Of a stretch of 64,000 nt of DNA, positions 28,974 through 41,420 are shown one piece after another. A program made the translations under genes and the position numbers. Source of the stretch: Rhodococcus sp. G-MC3 (GTDB lineage: Bacteria > Actinomycetota > Actinomycetes > Mycobacteriales > Mycobacteriaceae). Within the stretch, counting starts at the first letter, position 1; every line of letters starts with the position of its first letter. Location: the NCBI RefSeq assembly GCF_030063335.1, contig NZ_JASISW010000007.1:186001-250000 (forward strand). Reading direction: 5' to 3'. The notes below the pieces were generated by a model. It had not been told where the DNA came from. It saw only the letters and a program-made list of their open reading frames with translations, and did no database searches.

Positions 28974-30527
28974 TCAGGCTCCGATCTGGACTGGCTTGGG
29001 ATGCGCTTTTCCGCGAGGCAGGCAGGCGATGCCGACGAGAACCACGGCCACGACAGTGATCGGTGCTGCCCACTGCAAAACGGGGAATTCGCCGGTGGGA
29101 TTGAAGATCTCGGCGCGTGGCCAGGACAGGTTGATCACCATCATCCCGCCGTAGAGGACTGCGAGAAGGTTCACGGGGACACCGAGTCGGCCGAGGGTGA
29201 AGAGCTTCATTCCTTCGGCATCGACCTGAACACCGCCGTGCGGCCAACCCTTCAGTCGCTGGACCAGCAGGGGCACCGTGACCATCATGTACGCGAGGTA
29301 GATCAGGACGATGCAGACGCTCGAGAGTGTTGTGAAGATGGCTGAGTTTCCGACATTGACGGCGAGCACTGCAACACAGGCAATTCCGATGAGAACCGAA
29401 GGTGCGATCGGTGTTCCGGTCTTGGAGTTCACCTTCGAGAGCATCTTGGATGCGGGTAGGCGTCCGTCGCGTGCCATCGAGAACATCAGCCGCGATGCTG
29501 CCGTCTGGATGGCCAGGGTGCAGATGAAGACTGCGATGGCCACGTCGATCAGCAGTACTGTCCCCCAGGGCGAGGTCAGGATCGAGTCGATGACGTACGG
29601 AAGTCCCAGTGTGGCAAGGTTTCCGTCCGTCAGCGAGGGTGCTGCCATCAGGGCGCCGACGATCATCAATCCGCCGCCGAGTGCGGATGCAGAGAGTGCA
29701 AGTCGAATGGTGCGGGGAGCGACACGTCGCGGGTTGTGGGTTTCCTCGGCGAGTTCACCAGCGGATCCGAAGCCGACCATGACGTACGCGGCCATGAGCC
29801 CGGAGACGATCCAGGCCCAGATGTATCCGGGCTCGGCTCCGGGGGCGCCGGTGTCCAGTACTACCTGCGGGCCGCGCTGTGCGTGAGTGAAGAAGACGAG
29901 CACCAGGGCGACGACTCCGACGATTTCGCAGGTCACCCCGATGCTGTTGATGCGCGACATCCAGTTGACGCCGATGGAGTTGATGATGGTGGTCAGCACC
30001 AGCAGAACGGATCCGAGGATGACGGCGTTGGTGGCGCCGCTCGGTGAGGTGAGTGCCGGATCGTCGCCGACGATCTGGAATCCACTCCACACGCTCGGAA
30101 GCACCACCTGCAGGGCGATCGCCGCTGCTGAGGCGGTGACGATCTGCGCGATGATCATGAACCATCCGGCGAACCAGCCGACGATCTCCCCGCCCATTCG
30201 TCTGGCCCATTGGTAGATTGCGCCCGAAATGGGATATCGCGCAGCAAGTTCCGCGAAATTGAGGGCAACCATGAACTGACCGAGAAACACGAGGGGCCAC
30301 GTGAAGAAGAAGGCGGGCCCGCCGAAACTGAAACCGAGAGCGAACAGTTGGAAGATCGTCGTCAGGATCGACACGAACGAGAACCCGGCCGCGAACGAGG
30401 CGAACTTGCCCAGTGAACGGTGAAGCTGCTGTTCGTATCCCAGTTCGGCGAGATCTGAATGGTCAGTCGGAACGGCGGCGGACGGGGATGCCGGTCCTTC
30501 GGGTACGGGCAGGGTCGTCGAGCTCAT
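28974..30527 (-). CDS. APC-family amino acid/guanidine permease
   Basis: 517 residues from ATG 30527 (AGGAG 6 nt upstream) with about twelve hydrophobic segments. Features of the amino acid/choline/polyamine group include GGPAFFFTWPLVFLGQFMVA, ELAARYPISGAIYQWARRMG and GSAGELAEETHNPRR. As first gene of the operon it should import the substrate, probably a guanidino or urea-like compound. Promoter region carries AmtR-like boxes. Confidence 0.9.
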   Translation of the reverse strand: MSSTTLPVPEGPASPSAAVPTDHSDLAELGYEQQLHRSLGKFASFAAGFSFVSILTTIFQLFALGFSFGGPAFFFTWPLVFLGQFMVALNFAELAARYPISGAIYQWARRMGGEIVGWFAGWFMIIAQIVTASAAAIALQVVLPSVWSGFQIVGDDPALTSPSGATNAVILGSVLLVLTTIINSIGVNWMSRINSIGVTCEIVGVVALVLVFFTHAQRGPQVVLDTGAPGAEPGYIWAWIVSGLMAAYVMVGFGSAGELAEETHNPRRVAPRTIRLALSASALGGGLMIVGALMAAPSLTDGNLATLGLPYVIDSILTSPWGTVLLIDVAIAVFICTLAIQTAASRLMFSMARDGRLPASKMLSKVNSKTGTPIAPSVLIGIACVAVLAVNVGNSAIFTTLSSVCIVLIYLAYMMVTVPLLVQRLKGWPHGGVQVDAEGMKLFTLGRLGVPVNLLAVLYGGMMVINLSWPRAEIFNPTGEFPVLQWAAPITVVAVVLVGIACLPRGKAHPKPVQIGA

Positions 30528-30582
30528 GAGTGGCTCCTGAACGAGTTGGAGTGACCGCCCGTCTGCGCTGGCCGGTGCGGGG

Positions 30583-30602
30583 TTTCTGTCAGTTGATAGT
30601 TT
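30583..30602 (-). promoter_or_regulatory. AmtR-like box 1 (permease side)
   Basis: TTTCTGTC-AGTT-GATAGTTT on the plus strand; core CTGT-N6-ATAG fits the CTRT-N6-AYAG pattern of AmtR boxes. Lies 56 bp before the permease ATG. Its first 17 bases match 15 of 17 bases of the inverted form of box 2. Confidence 0.65.
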
Positions 30603-30656
30603 TCCGCGCCGGCATGCCCCTTGGGTGACGCCCATGTATCGAACTGGTGCCCGCAT

Positions 30657-30672
30657 GAAACAAGCATGTTTC
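30657..30672. promoter_or_regulatory. GAAACA/TGTTTC palindrome
   Basis: GAAACA-AGCA-TGTTTC, a perfect 6-bp inverted repeat between the two AmtR-like boxes. GAAAC-N6-GTTTC is also close to half of an actinobacterial GlnR site, but this is weak. Confidence 0.4.
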
Positions 30673-30677
30673 GTCCA

Positions 30678-30697
30678 TTTCTATCGAGTGACAGAAA
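30678..30697 (+). promoter_or_regulatory. AmtR-like box 2 (regulator side)
   Basis: TTTCTATC-GAGT-GACAGAAA; 7 of 8 bases pair between the arms, core CTAT-N6-ACAG. Ends 27 bp before the regulator ATG, so it may mediate autocontrol as well as operon control. Confidence 0.7.
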
Positions 30698-30724
30698 TTT
30701 CACCGACGGCCATTCGATGCCAGT

Positions 30725-31426
30725 ATGGTCCGCATGACCACCGCCGGCCGACCGAGGCTCACGAACAAGAAGAGGCAGGGAGCAACAGCCCGCGACGAAA
30801 TTCTCGATGCTGCCGCCGAACTCTTCACCACTCGCGGCTACACCAATACGTCGACGCGGATGATCGCCGAGGCCGTCGGGGTGCGCCAGGCATCGCTGTA
30901 TCACCACTTCGCGAACAAGGATGATCTGCTCGACTCGCTGTTGAGCGGAACCGTCGACGAGCCTCTTGCCGTTGCGCGGGCGCTCCGCGACTCCGATGCT
31001 CGGCCCGAGGTCAAGATGTACGCGCTCGCCCTGTTCGACGCGGATCAGCTCGGCCGTTCGCGCTGGAACCTCGGCGCGCTGTACCTGCTACCCGAACTCC
31101 GCGACGAACGCTTCGAGACGTTCCGTGAACACCGGTACGCCTTGATGGATCTGTACGGCGAGATTGCGTCGTCGATGCTTGTCGCGCTTGGGGTCGACGC
31201 ATTGCCGGGTGCGGAGGACCTGCCGTTCCGGCTCGTCGAGACCGTCGTCAACCGTCGGGCAGACGTCGAAAGTGGGCGGAGCGAGTCTGCAAGAAACTAT
31301 GCACGCGTGATCGCCGAGTCCGCGGTGCGGGTTCTCGGGTGGTCCGGCTCGGTGGTGTCAGTGCATGAGCGCGCCGTAGAACTGCTGGGTCAGTGCAGAT
31401 CGCTCATGTCGAGCACGAACCTGTAG
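30725..31426 (+). CDS. AmtR-like TetR family nitrogen regulator
   Basis: 233 residues (ATG 30734 also possible). The DNA-binding part, ILDAAAELFTTRGYTNTSTR then MIAEAVGVRQASLYHHFANK, closely resembles Corynebacterium AmtR as I recall it, and the middle RSRWNLGALYLLPELRDERF matches AmtR's WNVGRLYQLP region. AmtR represses nitrogen-scavenging genes when nitrogen is plentiful. Its divergent position and two CTRT-N6-AYAG boxes support control of the permease/DUF1989/carboxyltransferase operon. It overlaps the convergent dehydrogenase end by 37 bp. Confidence 0.85.
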   Translation: MVRMTTAGRPRLTNKKRQGATARDEILDAAAELFTTRGYTNTSTRMIAEAVGVRQASLYHHFANKDDLLDSLLSGTVDEPLAVARALRDSDARPEVKMYALALFDADQLGRSRWNLGALYLLPELRDERFETFREHRYALMDLYGEIASSMLVALGVDALPGAEDLPFRLVETVVNRRADVESGRSESARNYARVIAESAVRVLGWSGSVVSVHERAVELLGQCRSLMSSTNL

Positions 31427-32427
31427 CGAACGTCTCCTGCCTCCAGTCGCTCGAACGCGACATCGACCTGCGCGGACGGCATCACCTCGACATCGGCTGT
31501 GATGCAATGTTCACCGCAGAAGTCCAGCATCTCCTGCGTGTAGCGGTGCCCGCCACTTCCGCTCGAGCTCAGGGACTTTCGCCCTACCAGCAGATTCATC
31601 GTATCGACGGTCTGTGACCCGAGAAAGCCGACCGAACACAAGGTGCCGTCGAGTGCGAGACATTTCAGATACGGCGCGAGATCGTGTGCGACGGGGATGC
31701 AGTCGATGATCAGATCGAATGCTCCGGTCTGTGCATCCATCGAGTCCTGGTCGGTGGACACCACTGCTCGATCGGCACCGAGCGCGCCTGCCTCGCTCAC
31801 CTTGCTGTCGGAGGTGGTGAATACCGTGACCTCGGCGCCGAGGGCATGCGCAAACTTCACGGCAAGATGGCCGAGGCCGCCGATTCCCGCGATCCCGACG
31901 CGTGTGCCTGGCCCGATATTGTGTGCGCGCAACGGTTCCCACACGGTGATGCCCGCACACATGAGCGGCGCAACGGCAGCGGGATCCAGATTCGTGGGCC
32001 GGTGATAGACGAATCTGTCGCGCACAACGTACTCGCTCGAATAGGCCCCGATCGTCGCCGTGCCGTTCACGCGATCCCGGCCACCGTAGGTAAGCGTCGG
32101 GAATTCGCGGCAAAAGTTCTCCTGCCCAGCACTGCACATATCGCAACGTCCGCACGAGTCGACGATGTTTCCGACCGCGACGGCATCGCCGACGACGAAT
32201 TCGGTGACGTCGTCACCCACGAGAGTGACGGTTCCGACGAACTCGTGGCCGGGGGCGACCGGGAAGGCGCCCGAGGCGTCGGTGATCGCGTGTAGGTCTG
32301 TGTGGCAGACGCCGCAGTGACTGACCTCGACGGCTACGTCGTCGGCGCGAAGGTCTCGCCTCTCGAAGTTCCATGGCTTTAGCGGGGCACCTGCCGCGAG
32401 CGCTCGGTATCCGGTCGCTGATCGCAT
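31390..32427 (-). CDS. Zinc-dependent alcohol dehydrogenase (YahK/CAD type)
   Basis: 345 residues; GGAGGA 7 nt before the ATG. Catalytic zinc ligands lie in SHCGVCHTDLHA and PGHEFVG; structural zinc cysteines in CGRCDMCSAGQENFC. The cofactor loop is GIAGIGGLGHLAVKFAHALG. Such enzymes reduce aldehydes with NADPH. Divergent from a TetR gene, with two matching palindromes between them, so probably induced by an aldehyde- or alcohol-like effector. Confidence 0.92.
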   Translation of the reverse strand: MRSATGYRALAAGAPLKPWNFERRDLRADDVAVEVSHCGVCHTDLHAITDASGAFPVAPGHEFVGTVTLVGDDVTEFVVGDAVAVGNIVDSCGRCDMCSAGQENFCREFPTLTYGGRDRVNGTATIGAYSSEYVVRDRFVYHRPTNLDPAAVAPLMCAGITVWEPLRAHNIGPGTRVGIAGIGGLGHLAVKFAHALGAEVTVFTTSDSKVSEAGALGADRAVVSTDQDSMDAQTGAFDLIIDCIPVAHDLAPYLKCLALDGTLCSVGFLGSQTVDTMNLLVGRKSLSSSGSGGHRYTQEMLDFCGEHCITADVEVMPSAQVDVAFERLEAGDVRYRFVLDMSDLH

Positions 32428-32451
32428 CTGATTGTCCTCCGTATGCTTCCA

Positions 32452-32493
32452 ACCAACTAGTTGGTAACAGTACACCGTAACCAACTGGTTGGT
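32452..32493. promoter_or_regulatory. Twin TetR-type operators
   Basis: ACCAACTAGTTGGT (32452-32465, perfect palindrome) and ACCAACTGGTTGGT (32480-32493, same arms, centre TG). Centres are 28 bp apart, between the divergent adh and tetR starts. Confidence 0.82.
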
Positions 32494-32514
32494 CAGCTCG
32501 CTAGGCTGGCGGCC

Positions 32515-33099
32515 ATGGGAGACGCATCGGTCACGAAAGGTCGGATACTCGACGCTGCGACCGCCGAGTTCGCCCAGTACGGGATATCGGGGGCGCGGGT
32601 GGATCGCATCGCCGCGAACGCCTCGATCAACAAATCGCAGATCTACAGCTATTTCGTCAGCAAGGACAAGCTTTTCGATGCGGTGTTCGACGACCGCGTC
32701 GACGCCGACATCGCACACATCCCGCTCGATCCGGATGACCTTGCCGGTTATGTGACGGCGCTATACGACATGTACCTCGGTGATCCCGAGTTGGTCCGCC
32801 TCATTACATGGGCGCGACTGGAACGGACACCGACGGGTGCGCTGTTCCGTCATCGCGGAGAGGACCACGATCGCGGCAACCTCGACGCCCTCGCCGACGC
32901 CCAGAAACGCGGAGTGCTCGTCGACGACATCGAACCCGAGGACATGTGGTCGATGACGATCGCGCTTGCTGCCACGTGGGCGCAAGCGGCAATCGTCCGT
33001 GCCGCCGATGCAGACGAGGACGTAGCCGTTCACAATCGACGGAAGTCAGCGCTGGCAGAAACGGCCCGCCGTGCCTTCTGCCGCATAATGACCCCGTGA
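32515..33099 (+). CDS. TetR family regulator of the adh gene
   Basis: 194 residues from ATG 32515, 22 bp after the second operator. DNA-binding region: ILDAATAEFAQYGISGARVD and RIAANASINKSQIYSYFVSK. Carboxy-terminal effector domain of the TetR_C type (ITWARLERTPTG). No ribosome site is visible, so the message is probably leaderless. The stop overlaps the next gene's GTG (GTGA). Confidence 0.88.
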   Translation: MGDASVTKGRILDAATAEFAQYGISGARVDRIAANASINKSQIYSYFVSKDKLFDAVFDDRVDADIAHIPLDPDDLAGYVTALYDMYLGDPELVRLITWARLERTPTGALFRHRGEDHDRGNLDALADAQKRGVLVDDIEPEDMWSMTIALAATWAQAAIVRAADADEDVAVHNRRKSALAETARRAFCRIMTP

Positions 33100-33632
33100 G
33101 CGAACTACCGGATTGGGCCCGTGGCCTCGGATTCACCCGGCACCCCGAAGGTGGCTGGTACAGCGAGACCTGGCGCAGTGAGGTCATCGTTCCGCACAGA
33201 GCATTGCCCGACGGCTACCCGGCGCCGCGGCCTGCGGGCACGGCCATTCTCTTCCTCCTGCTCCCAGGCGAGCAGTCGGCTTGGCACACCGTCCGCGGCA
33301 CCGAGATCTGGTTGTATCACCGGGGCAGTCCGGTGGTGCTCGATCTCGGCGGCAACGACGAGCGCCCAGGGACACCGACATCTCTGATCGTCGGGCCGGA
33401 CATCCTTGGGGGCCAGTCGCCGCAGCAGTTCGTACCGGCCTCGCATTGGCAGCGCGCGCGGCCCCTGGGTTCCGGGGGTGATGCACCGGGCGAGCCCTCA
33501 CTTGTCTCGTGCATCGTCAGCCCCGGCTTCGATTTTGCAGACTTTGCCTTGGAGCCGGCGGAACCGGCGGAGCCGTCGGAGCCGTCGGCCCGATCAGCCG
33601 ATGACCGAAAAGAAATAGCGACCGATGGCTAA
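33096..33632 (+). CDS. DUF985 cupin protein
   Basis: 178 residues from the coupled GTG 33096. Typical cupin_5 stretches: GLGFTRHPEGGWYSETWRS, AILFLLLPGEQSAWHTVRG and SLVSCIVSPGFDFADF. Function of the family is unknown; the fold often binds sugars or small acids. The tail is a short repeat AEPAEPSEPS made by 9-bp units. Overlaps the next gene by 8 nt. Confidence 0.85.
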   Translation: MSELPDWARGLGFTRHPEGGWYSETWRSEVIVPHRALPDGYPAPRPAGTAILFLLLPGEQSAWHTVRGTEIWLYHRGSPVVLDLGGNDERPGTPTSLIVGPDILGGQSPQQFVPASHWQRARPLGSGGDAPGEPSLVSCIVSPGFDFADFALEPAEPAEPSEPSARSADDRKEIATDG

Positions 33633-34461
33633 GAAGAAGCAGCAACCGAAGCAGCAAGACGAGGGGCCTGTTGCCGGGGTCTACGAGATCGACACCGGTA
33701 CCTGCGAACTCGTGCGGGACACCCTCACCGCCGACGGCTGGACCATCGAGATCAACGGCGTGCCCAGCTCGCACATCGACGTCGATGATCCGACGCAGCT
33801 CGACTTCGAGTACATGCGATGGATGGCGGGACTCGTTGGGCACCACACCTTTCCAGGCCCGAGACTCCGTGCGCTTCACCTGGGTGGAGGCGCGTGCACT
33901 CTTGCCCGCTACTTCGCCGCGACATACCCCGACGCCCGACAGGTGGTGGTCGAACTGGACGGCAGGCTCGCCGAACTCGTACGAGAATGGTTCGACCTGC
34001 CGCGTGCGCCGCTACTGCGCATCCGTGTGGGCGATGCACGTGCCGTCACCGAGACGCTGACCCAGGACAGTCGCGATCTCGTCGTACGAGATGTGTTCGC
34101 CGGCGCCGTGACTCCGGCGCCGCTCGCCACCGTGGACTTCACCGAGCATGTGCGACGCGTACTGGCGCCCGGTGGTATCTACGTCGTCAACTGCGGAGAC
34201 ACACGCGATCTGACGTTGGCCAAACGCGAAGCCGCCACCATCGGCTGTGTCTTCCCGTACACCGTGATCATCGCCGATCCCGCGATGCTCAAGGGCCGCC
34301 GCTATGGCAACGTCGTCATCGCCGGAAGCGACGTACCCCTCGGCGAGGATCCAGGGTTGGCGCGTGAACTGCTCGGCGGCGCAGTACCTGCCCAGGTCTG
34401 GCTGGACGCGCAGGTGCGAACGTTCTCCCGCGATCAGAAGGTCCTGCGGGACTCCTTGTAA
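33625..34461 (+). CDS. Spermidine-synthase-like methyltransferase-fold protein
   Basis: 278 residues. Basic start (AKKKQQPKQQ), then a Rossmann nucleotide site LHLGGGACTLARYFAATYPD, acidic strand end VVVELDGRL, and RIRVGDARAVTETL. YVVNCGDTRDLTLAKREAAT follows. This layout is that of fused spermidine-synthase-like proteins common in actinobacteria; the residues needed for polyamine synthesis cannot be confirmed here. Overlaps the cupin gene by 8 nt, so co-translated. Confidence 0.82.
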   Translation: MAKKKQQPKQQDEGPVAGVYEIDTGTCELVRDTLTADGWTIEINGVPSSHIDVDDPTQLDFEYMRWMAGLVGHHTFPGPRLRALHLGGGACTLARYFAATYPDARQVVVELDGRLAELVREWFDLPRAPLLRIRVGDARAVTETLTQDSRDLVVRDVFAGAVTPAPLATVDFTEHVRRVLAPGGIYVVNCGDTRDLTLAKREAATIGCVFPYTVIIADPAMLKGRRYGNVVIAGSDVPLGEDPGLARELLGGAVPAQVWLDAQVRTFSRDQKVLRDSL

Positions 34462-34520
34462 CCCAGCGTCCATCGCTAGTGTGGACGGGTAAGAGAACAA
34501 CGCGACGTTCAGGAGACCCA

Positions 34521-34814
34521 ATGGCGATCATCGCCCTGCTCGATCTGAAGCTGAAGGCCGAGACACTCGACGACGCGAAGACAGTGCTCGGTCGTGTGTT
34601 GACCGAAACCCGTGCGTTCGAAGGCTGCCTCGGAGTCGATGTCCTCGTCGACGAGGACGACGAGACGCACTGGATCGCCTACGAGCGGTGGGAATCCGCC
34701 GAGGCCGATGCGAAGTACCGTGAATTTCGCGCTGGACCGGGCAAGACCACCGAACTCGGTCTTCTGCTCGCCGGTGCACCGGGGCTGACGAAATACACCG
34801 TCACCGACGTTTGA
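34521..34814 (+). CDS. Antibiotic biosynthesis monooxygenase (ABM) domain protein
   Basis: 97 residues, ferredoxin-like ABM fold: ALLDLKLKAETLDDAKTVLG, then ETRAFEGCLGVDVLVDEDD and YERWESAEADAKYREF. Family members are small cofactor-free oxygenases or quinol-handling proteins; the true role is open. AGGAGA 6 nt before the ATG. Confidence 0.85.
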   Translation: MAIIALLDLKLKAETLDDAKTVLGRVLTETRAFEGCLGVDVLVDEDDETHWIAYERWESAEADAKYREFRAGPGKTTELGLLLAGAPGLTKYTVTDV

Positions 34815-34834
34815 CGGTCTGTGCAAGTAGCGGG

Positions 34835-36694
34835 CTAGGCGACCAGCGGCCCGTGTGGGTGAGGCGCCTCGCCACGTCCGGTGAGGAAGCCTTGCACCAT
34901 ATCGAATCCCAACTCGGCGGCGACGCGTAGTTCGCCCTCGGTCTCGACGCCTTCCATGATGAGGGTGGAACCGATCTCCTTGGCGAAGGCTGCGAGTGCC
35001 GCGGCGGCGGCCCGCCGAGTCGGGTCGGTGTCGATGCCGTGCACGAGTGTGTAGTCGATTTTCAGGGTGTCCGGCTTCAGTTCGACCACCTGGCGGAGGC
35101 CGGAGAAGCCTGCGCCGACGTCGTCGACCGAGATGCGGACGCCCGCTGCACGAAGGCCTTCGACGGATCGGGCGACCGACCGGTAGTCGTCCACGCGTTC
35201 ATGTTCGGTGATCTCGAGATAGATCGTTCGAACGGCGATGTGGGGCCGCAACCGAGCCAGTAGATCTGTCGACCTGAGGGTGGCAGCGGAGGCGTTGATG
35301 GACACGAATGCGTCTTCGTCCAGAGTTTCCATGGTCTTCATCGCGTTGTCGATTGCCGCCAACTCCAGTCGCGGACCTATTCCGGCCAGAGTCGCATCGC
35401 GGAACCACATCAAGGGAGATCCGTGCCCGAACGGAAAACGAGACAGCGCCTCGTAACCGACCACTTTCTTCGTCGCGGTCGTGCAGATCGGTTGGAAGAC
35501 AACCGTCGGCCCACCTGCTTCGATCAGGTCCGCGATTCGGTCGCGGACGAGAAGTGGATCGATCGACGGGGCCACGGTGCCGTCAGCGGCTTCGGTCTTG
35601 TTGCGGTACAGGTCGATGTCAGCGATGGCGATGAGACGTCGGAGCAGCGAACCCGTGGTGTCGCCGCGAATGAGAGTGTCGCCCGCGGATCCGACACTCG
35701 TGGTGAACGGCGGCCCCTCGAACGATTCCTCCAATGCCGACCGAATGCGGAGCTCGGCGTCGTCGACTTCGCTGCGAGTTCCGATGTGCACGCATACGAA
35801 CTCGTCCCCGCCCAGACGGGACACCACCGACTGGTTCGACGCAACGTGCTTCAGCCGGCCGGCTACCTCCACCAGTACTGCATCACCGGACGGGTGGCCG
35901 TAGCGATCGTTGATCGTCTTGAACCGATCGATATCGACGACCACGACACCGATGGAGCGTGATTCGGCCTTCATGCCAGTGCCGACATGGTTGAGATCGT
36001 GGACTTCTTCGAACAAACCTCGACGATTTCGCAGACCCGTCAAAACGTCGCGTTGGGCAACCTGTGCGCGCACCCTGAGGTATCGGATGTACGGCCGTAA
36101 TGCGAACGGCGCGACGAACAACGAACCGAGGGTGAGGGTCCGCGAGGCGACGGTCCACGGGTTCACGCCCGCGTCGACAGACAGGATCGCAAGGGTGAGC
36201 AACGTGATAGCGGCAAGCGCGAGGTGAACCGTCAATACTTTCGGGGACGTTCCGACGATGGCGAAAACGGCGATGACGGCGAACATCGCGCAACCGGGCA
36301 TCGCGAGGAACGGTGAGTCGAAACAGGCCAGTACCAGGACGATGCTGATGTCCGCGTAGGCCACGTACATATTCGCCGTCGACCTGCTGGGCCACGATCC
36401 GATGAACCAGGCGATGGCCACCGGAATGGTCGTCGCCGATACGGAGGCGACGAGCACCGACTCCAGGGTGTTGAACTGCCCCGACGGAATCAACAGCATC
36501 CCGGAGACTCCGAACGACAAGGTCAGCAGGCCGATGAGCCCACGCCCCCACCGCTGGCCGTCAGGAACAGCCGATCCGACGCTGTCGAGATCGAAGGTGT
36601 TGAGGCCGTGGGAATCGCGGCGGCAGGAATTGACGCCGCGGTGTGCAGACCGACGGCTGGGCTGTGCTCGCGCGATCGGTCCCTCCACCGGCAT
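34835..36694 (-). CDS. Membrane GGDEF-EAL protein
   Basis: 619 residues. Five to six hydrophobic segments (~50-200), GGDEF domain with intact RLGGDEFVCV, EAL domain with YEALSRF and the loop VDDVGAGFSGL (canonical DDFGTGYSSL). Substitutions in the second EAL loop may weaken phosphodiesterase activity. Together with the protein at 4375-6624 it suggests cyclic di-GMP signalling. GAGAGG lies before the ATG. Confidence 0.92.
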   Translation of the reverse strand: MPVEGPIARAQPSRRSAHRGVNSCRRDSHGLNTFDLDSVGSAVPDGQRWGRGLIGLLTLSFGVSGMLLIPSGQFNTLESVLVASVSATTIPVAIAWFIGSWPSRSTANMYVAYADISIVLVLACFDSPFLAMPGCAMFAVIAVFAIVGTSPKVLTVHLALAAITLLTLAILSVDAGVNPWTVASRTLTLGSLFVAPFALRPYIRYLRVRAQVAQRDVLTGLRNRRGLFEEVHDLNHVGTGMKAESRSIGVVVVDIDRFKTINDRYGHPSGDAVLVEVAGRLKHVASNQSVVSRLGGDEFVCVHIGTRSEVDDAELRIRSALEESFEGPPFTTSVGSAGDTLIRGDTTGSLLRRLIAIADIDLYRNKTEAADGTVAPSIDPLLVRDRIADLIEAGGPTVVFQPICTTATKKVVGYEALSRFPFGHGSPLMWFRDATLAGIGPRLELAAIDNAMKTMETLDEDAFVSINASAATLRSTDLLARLRPHIAVRTIYLEITEHERVDDYRSVARSVEGLRAAGVRISVDDVGAGFSGLRQVVELKPDTLKIDYTLVHGIDTDPTRRAAAAALAAFAKEIGSTLIMEGVETEGELRVAAELGFDMVQGFLTGRGEAPHPHGPLVA

Positions 36695-36857
36695 AAGACC
36701 TCTCGCTAGGAACGAGCGGCGACGAAATGCCGAACTTCACATTCGCCGCGTCTGGTGGCTGGGCCGCGACCCAGCCAACAGACTTGTCGGGAAACCGTAC
36801 CAGCGACCTGGTTACAGCACCTGACAATGCGCCGTTACGGGCGCAATATGTCGACCG

Positions 36858-40698
<3,841 letters not shown>

Positions 40699-40782
40699 CA
40701 TGTTGTTTCTGTTCTTTCGGTCTGCTGTCAAGGGGCGTCGGCAGACGCGCCAGCGTCAACCTACCGCGCCCGCCCTATTTGT

Positions 40783-40846
40783 CTCGAGAGCCGTGTTCAT
40801 CTCGAGAGCCGTGTTCATCTCGAGAGGCCCGTTCATCTCGCGAGCC
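40783..40846 (-). repeat. 18-bp tandem repeat at the GNAT 3' end
   Basis: CTCGAGAGCCGTGTTCAT at 40783-40800 and 40801-40818, a variant copy at 40819-40836 and a partial one to 40846. On the minus strand each copy carries GAGATGA-like sequence, i.e. the gene's last codon and TGA stop. Confidence 0.92.
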
Positions 40847-41420
40847 TGCGTTGCAGCTCGTTCCGCACCGCAGGCCACTCGGAGTCGAGAATGGAGAACA
40901 CGACGGTGTCGCGCAGGGAGCCGTCGGGCATGCGTTGGTGGTTACGGAGGACGCCGTCCTGTTTCGCGCCCAGATTGGCGATCGCCTCCCGTGACTGCAT
41001 GTTCATCCAGTGAGTCCTGAATTCGACTGCGATACAGTCCAATTCCTCGAACGCGTGCGTGAGCAGTAGCAATTTGGACGCGGTGTTGGTACCACTGCGA
41101 TGTGCCGATGCGGCGTTCCAGGTGGAACCGATTTCGAGGCGTCGGTTTGCGGCATCGGCGTTCGTGTAGGTGGTCATGCCGATTATCTGCCCGGTGTCCG
41201 CGCGACGCACAGTGAAGGGAAGCATGGATTGGGCGTCGAGCAGCCCAAGCCTCCGGTCGATCTCCGCGGCCATGTCCGCCGGCTGCGGCACCGCCGTGTA
41301 CCAGAGTTTCCACAGTTCGCCGTCGCGGGCAGCGTCGCACAGGCCCTCTAGGTGGTCGTGGTGCAGCGGTTCCAAGGTGACGACGTCGTTGGTCAGGGTC
41401 GTCGGGCGCAGGAAGGTCAC
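40833..41420 (-). CDS. GNAT acetyltransferase (RimJ/RimL type)
   Basis: 195 residues. VTLEPLHHDHLEGLCDAARD at the start, GMTTYTNADAANRRLEIGST in the core, the acetyl-CoA region SGTNTASKLLLLTHAFEELD and VEFRTHWMNMQSREAIANLG. Such enzymes acetylate ribosomal proteins, toxins or antibiotics. GTG 41420 overlaps the MFS stop (GTGA), so both are made together under the ArsR-type control region. Confidence 0.88.
   Translation of the reverse strand: MTFLRPTTLTNDVVTLEPLHHDHLEGLCDAARDGELWKLWYTAVPQPADMAAEIDRRLGLLDAQSMLPFTVRRADTGQIIGMTTYTNADAANRRLEIGSTWNAASAHRSGTNTASKLLLLTHAFEELDCIAVEFRTHWMNMQSREAIANLGAKQDGVLRNHQRMPDGSLRDTVVFSILDSEWPAVRNELQRRLAR

Noticed and set aside
30528..30660. Guanidine riboswitch in the leader of the permease operon
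   Set aside because: I looked for the ykkC/guanidine-I, -II and -III conserved stretches and found none. The leader after box 1 is only about 56 nt.
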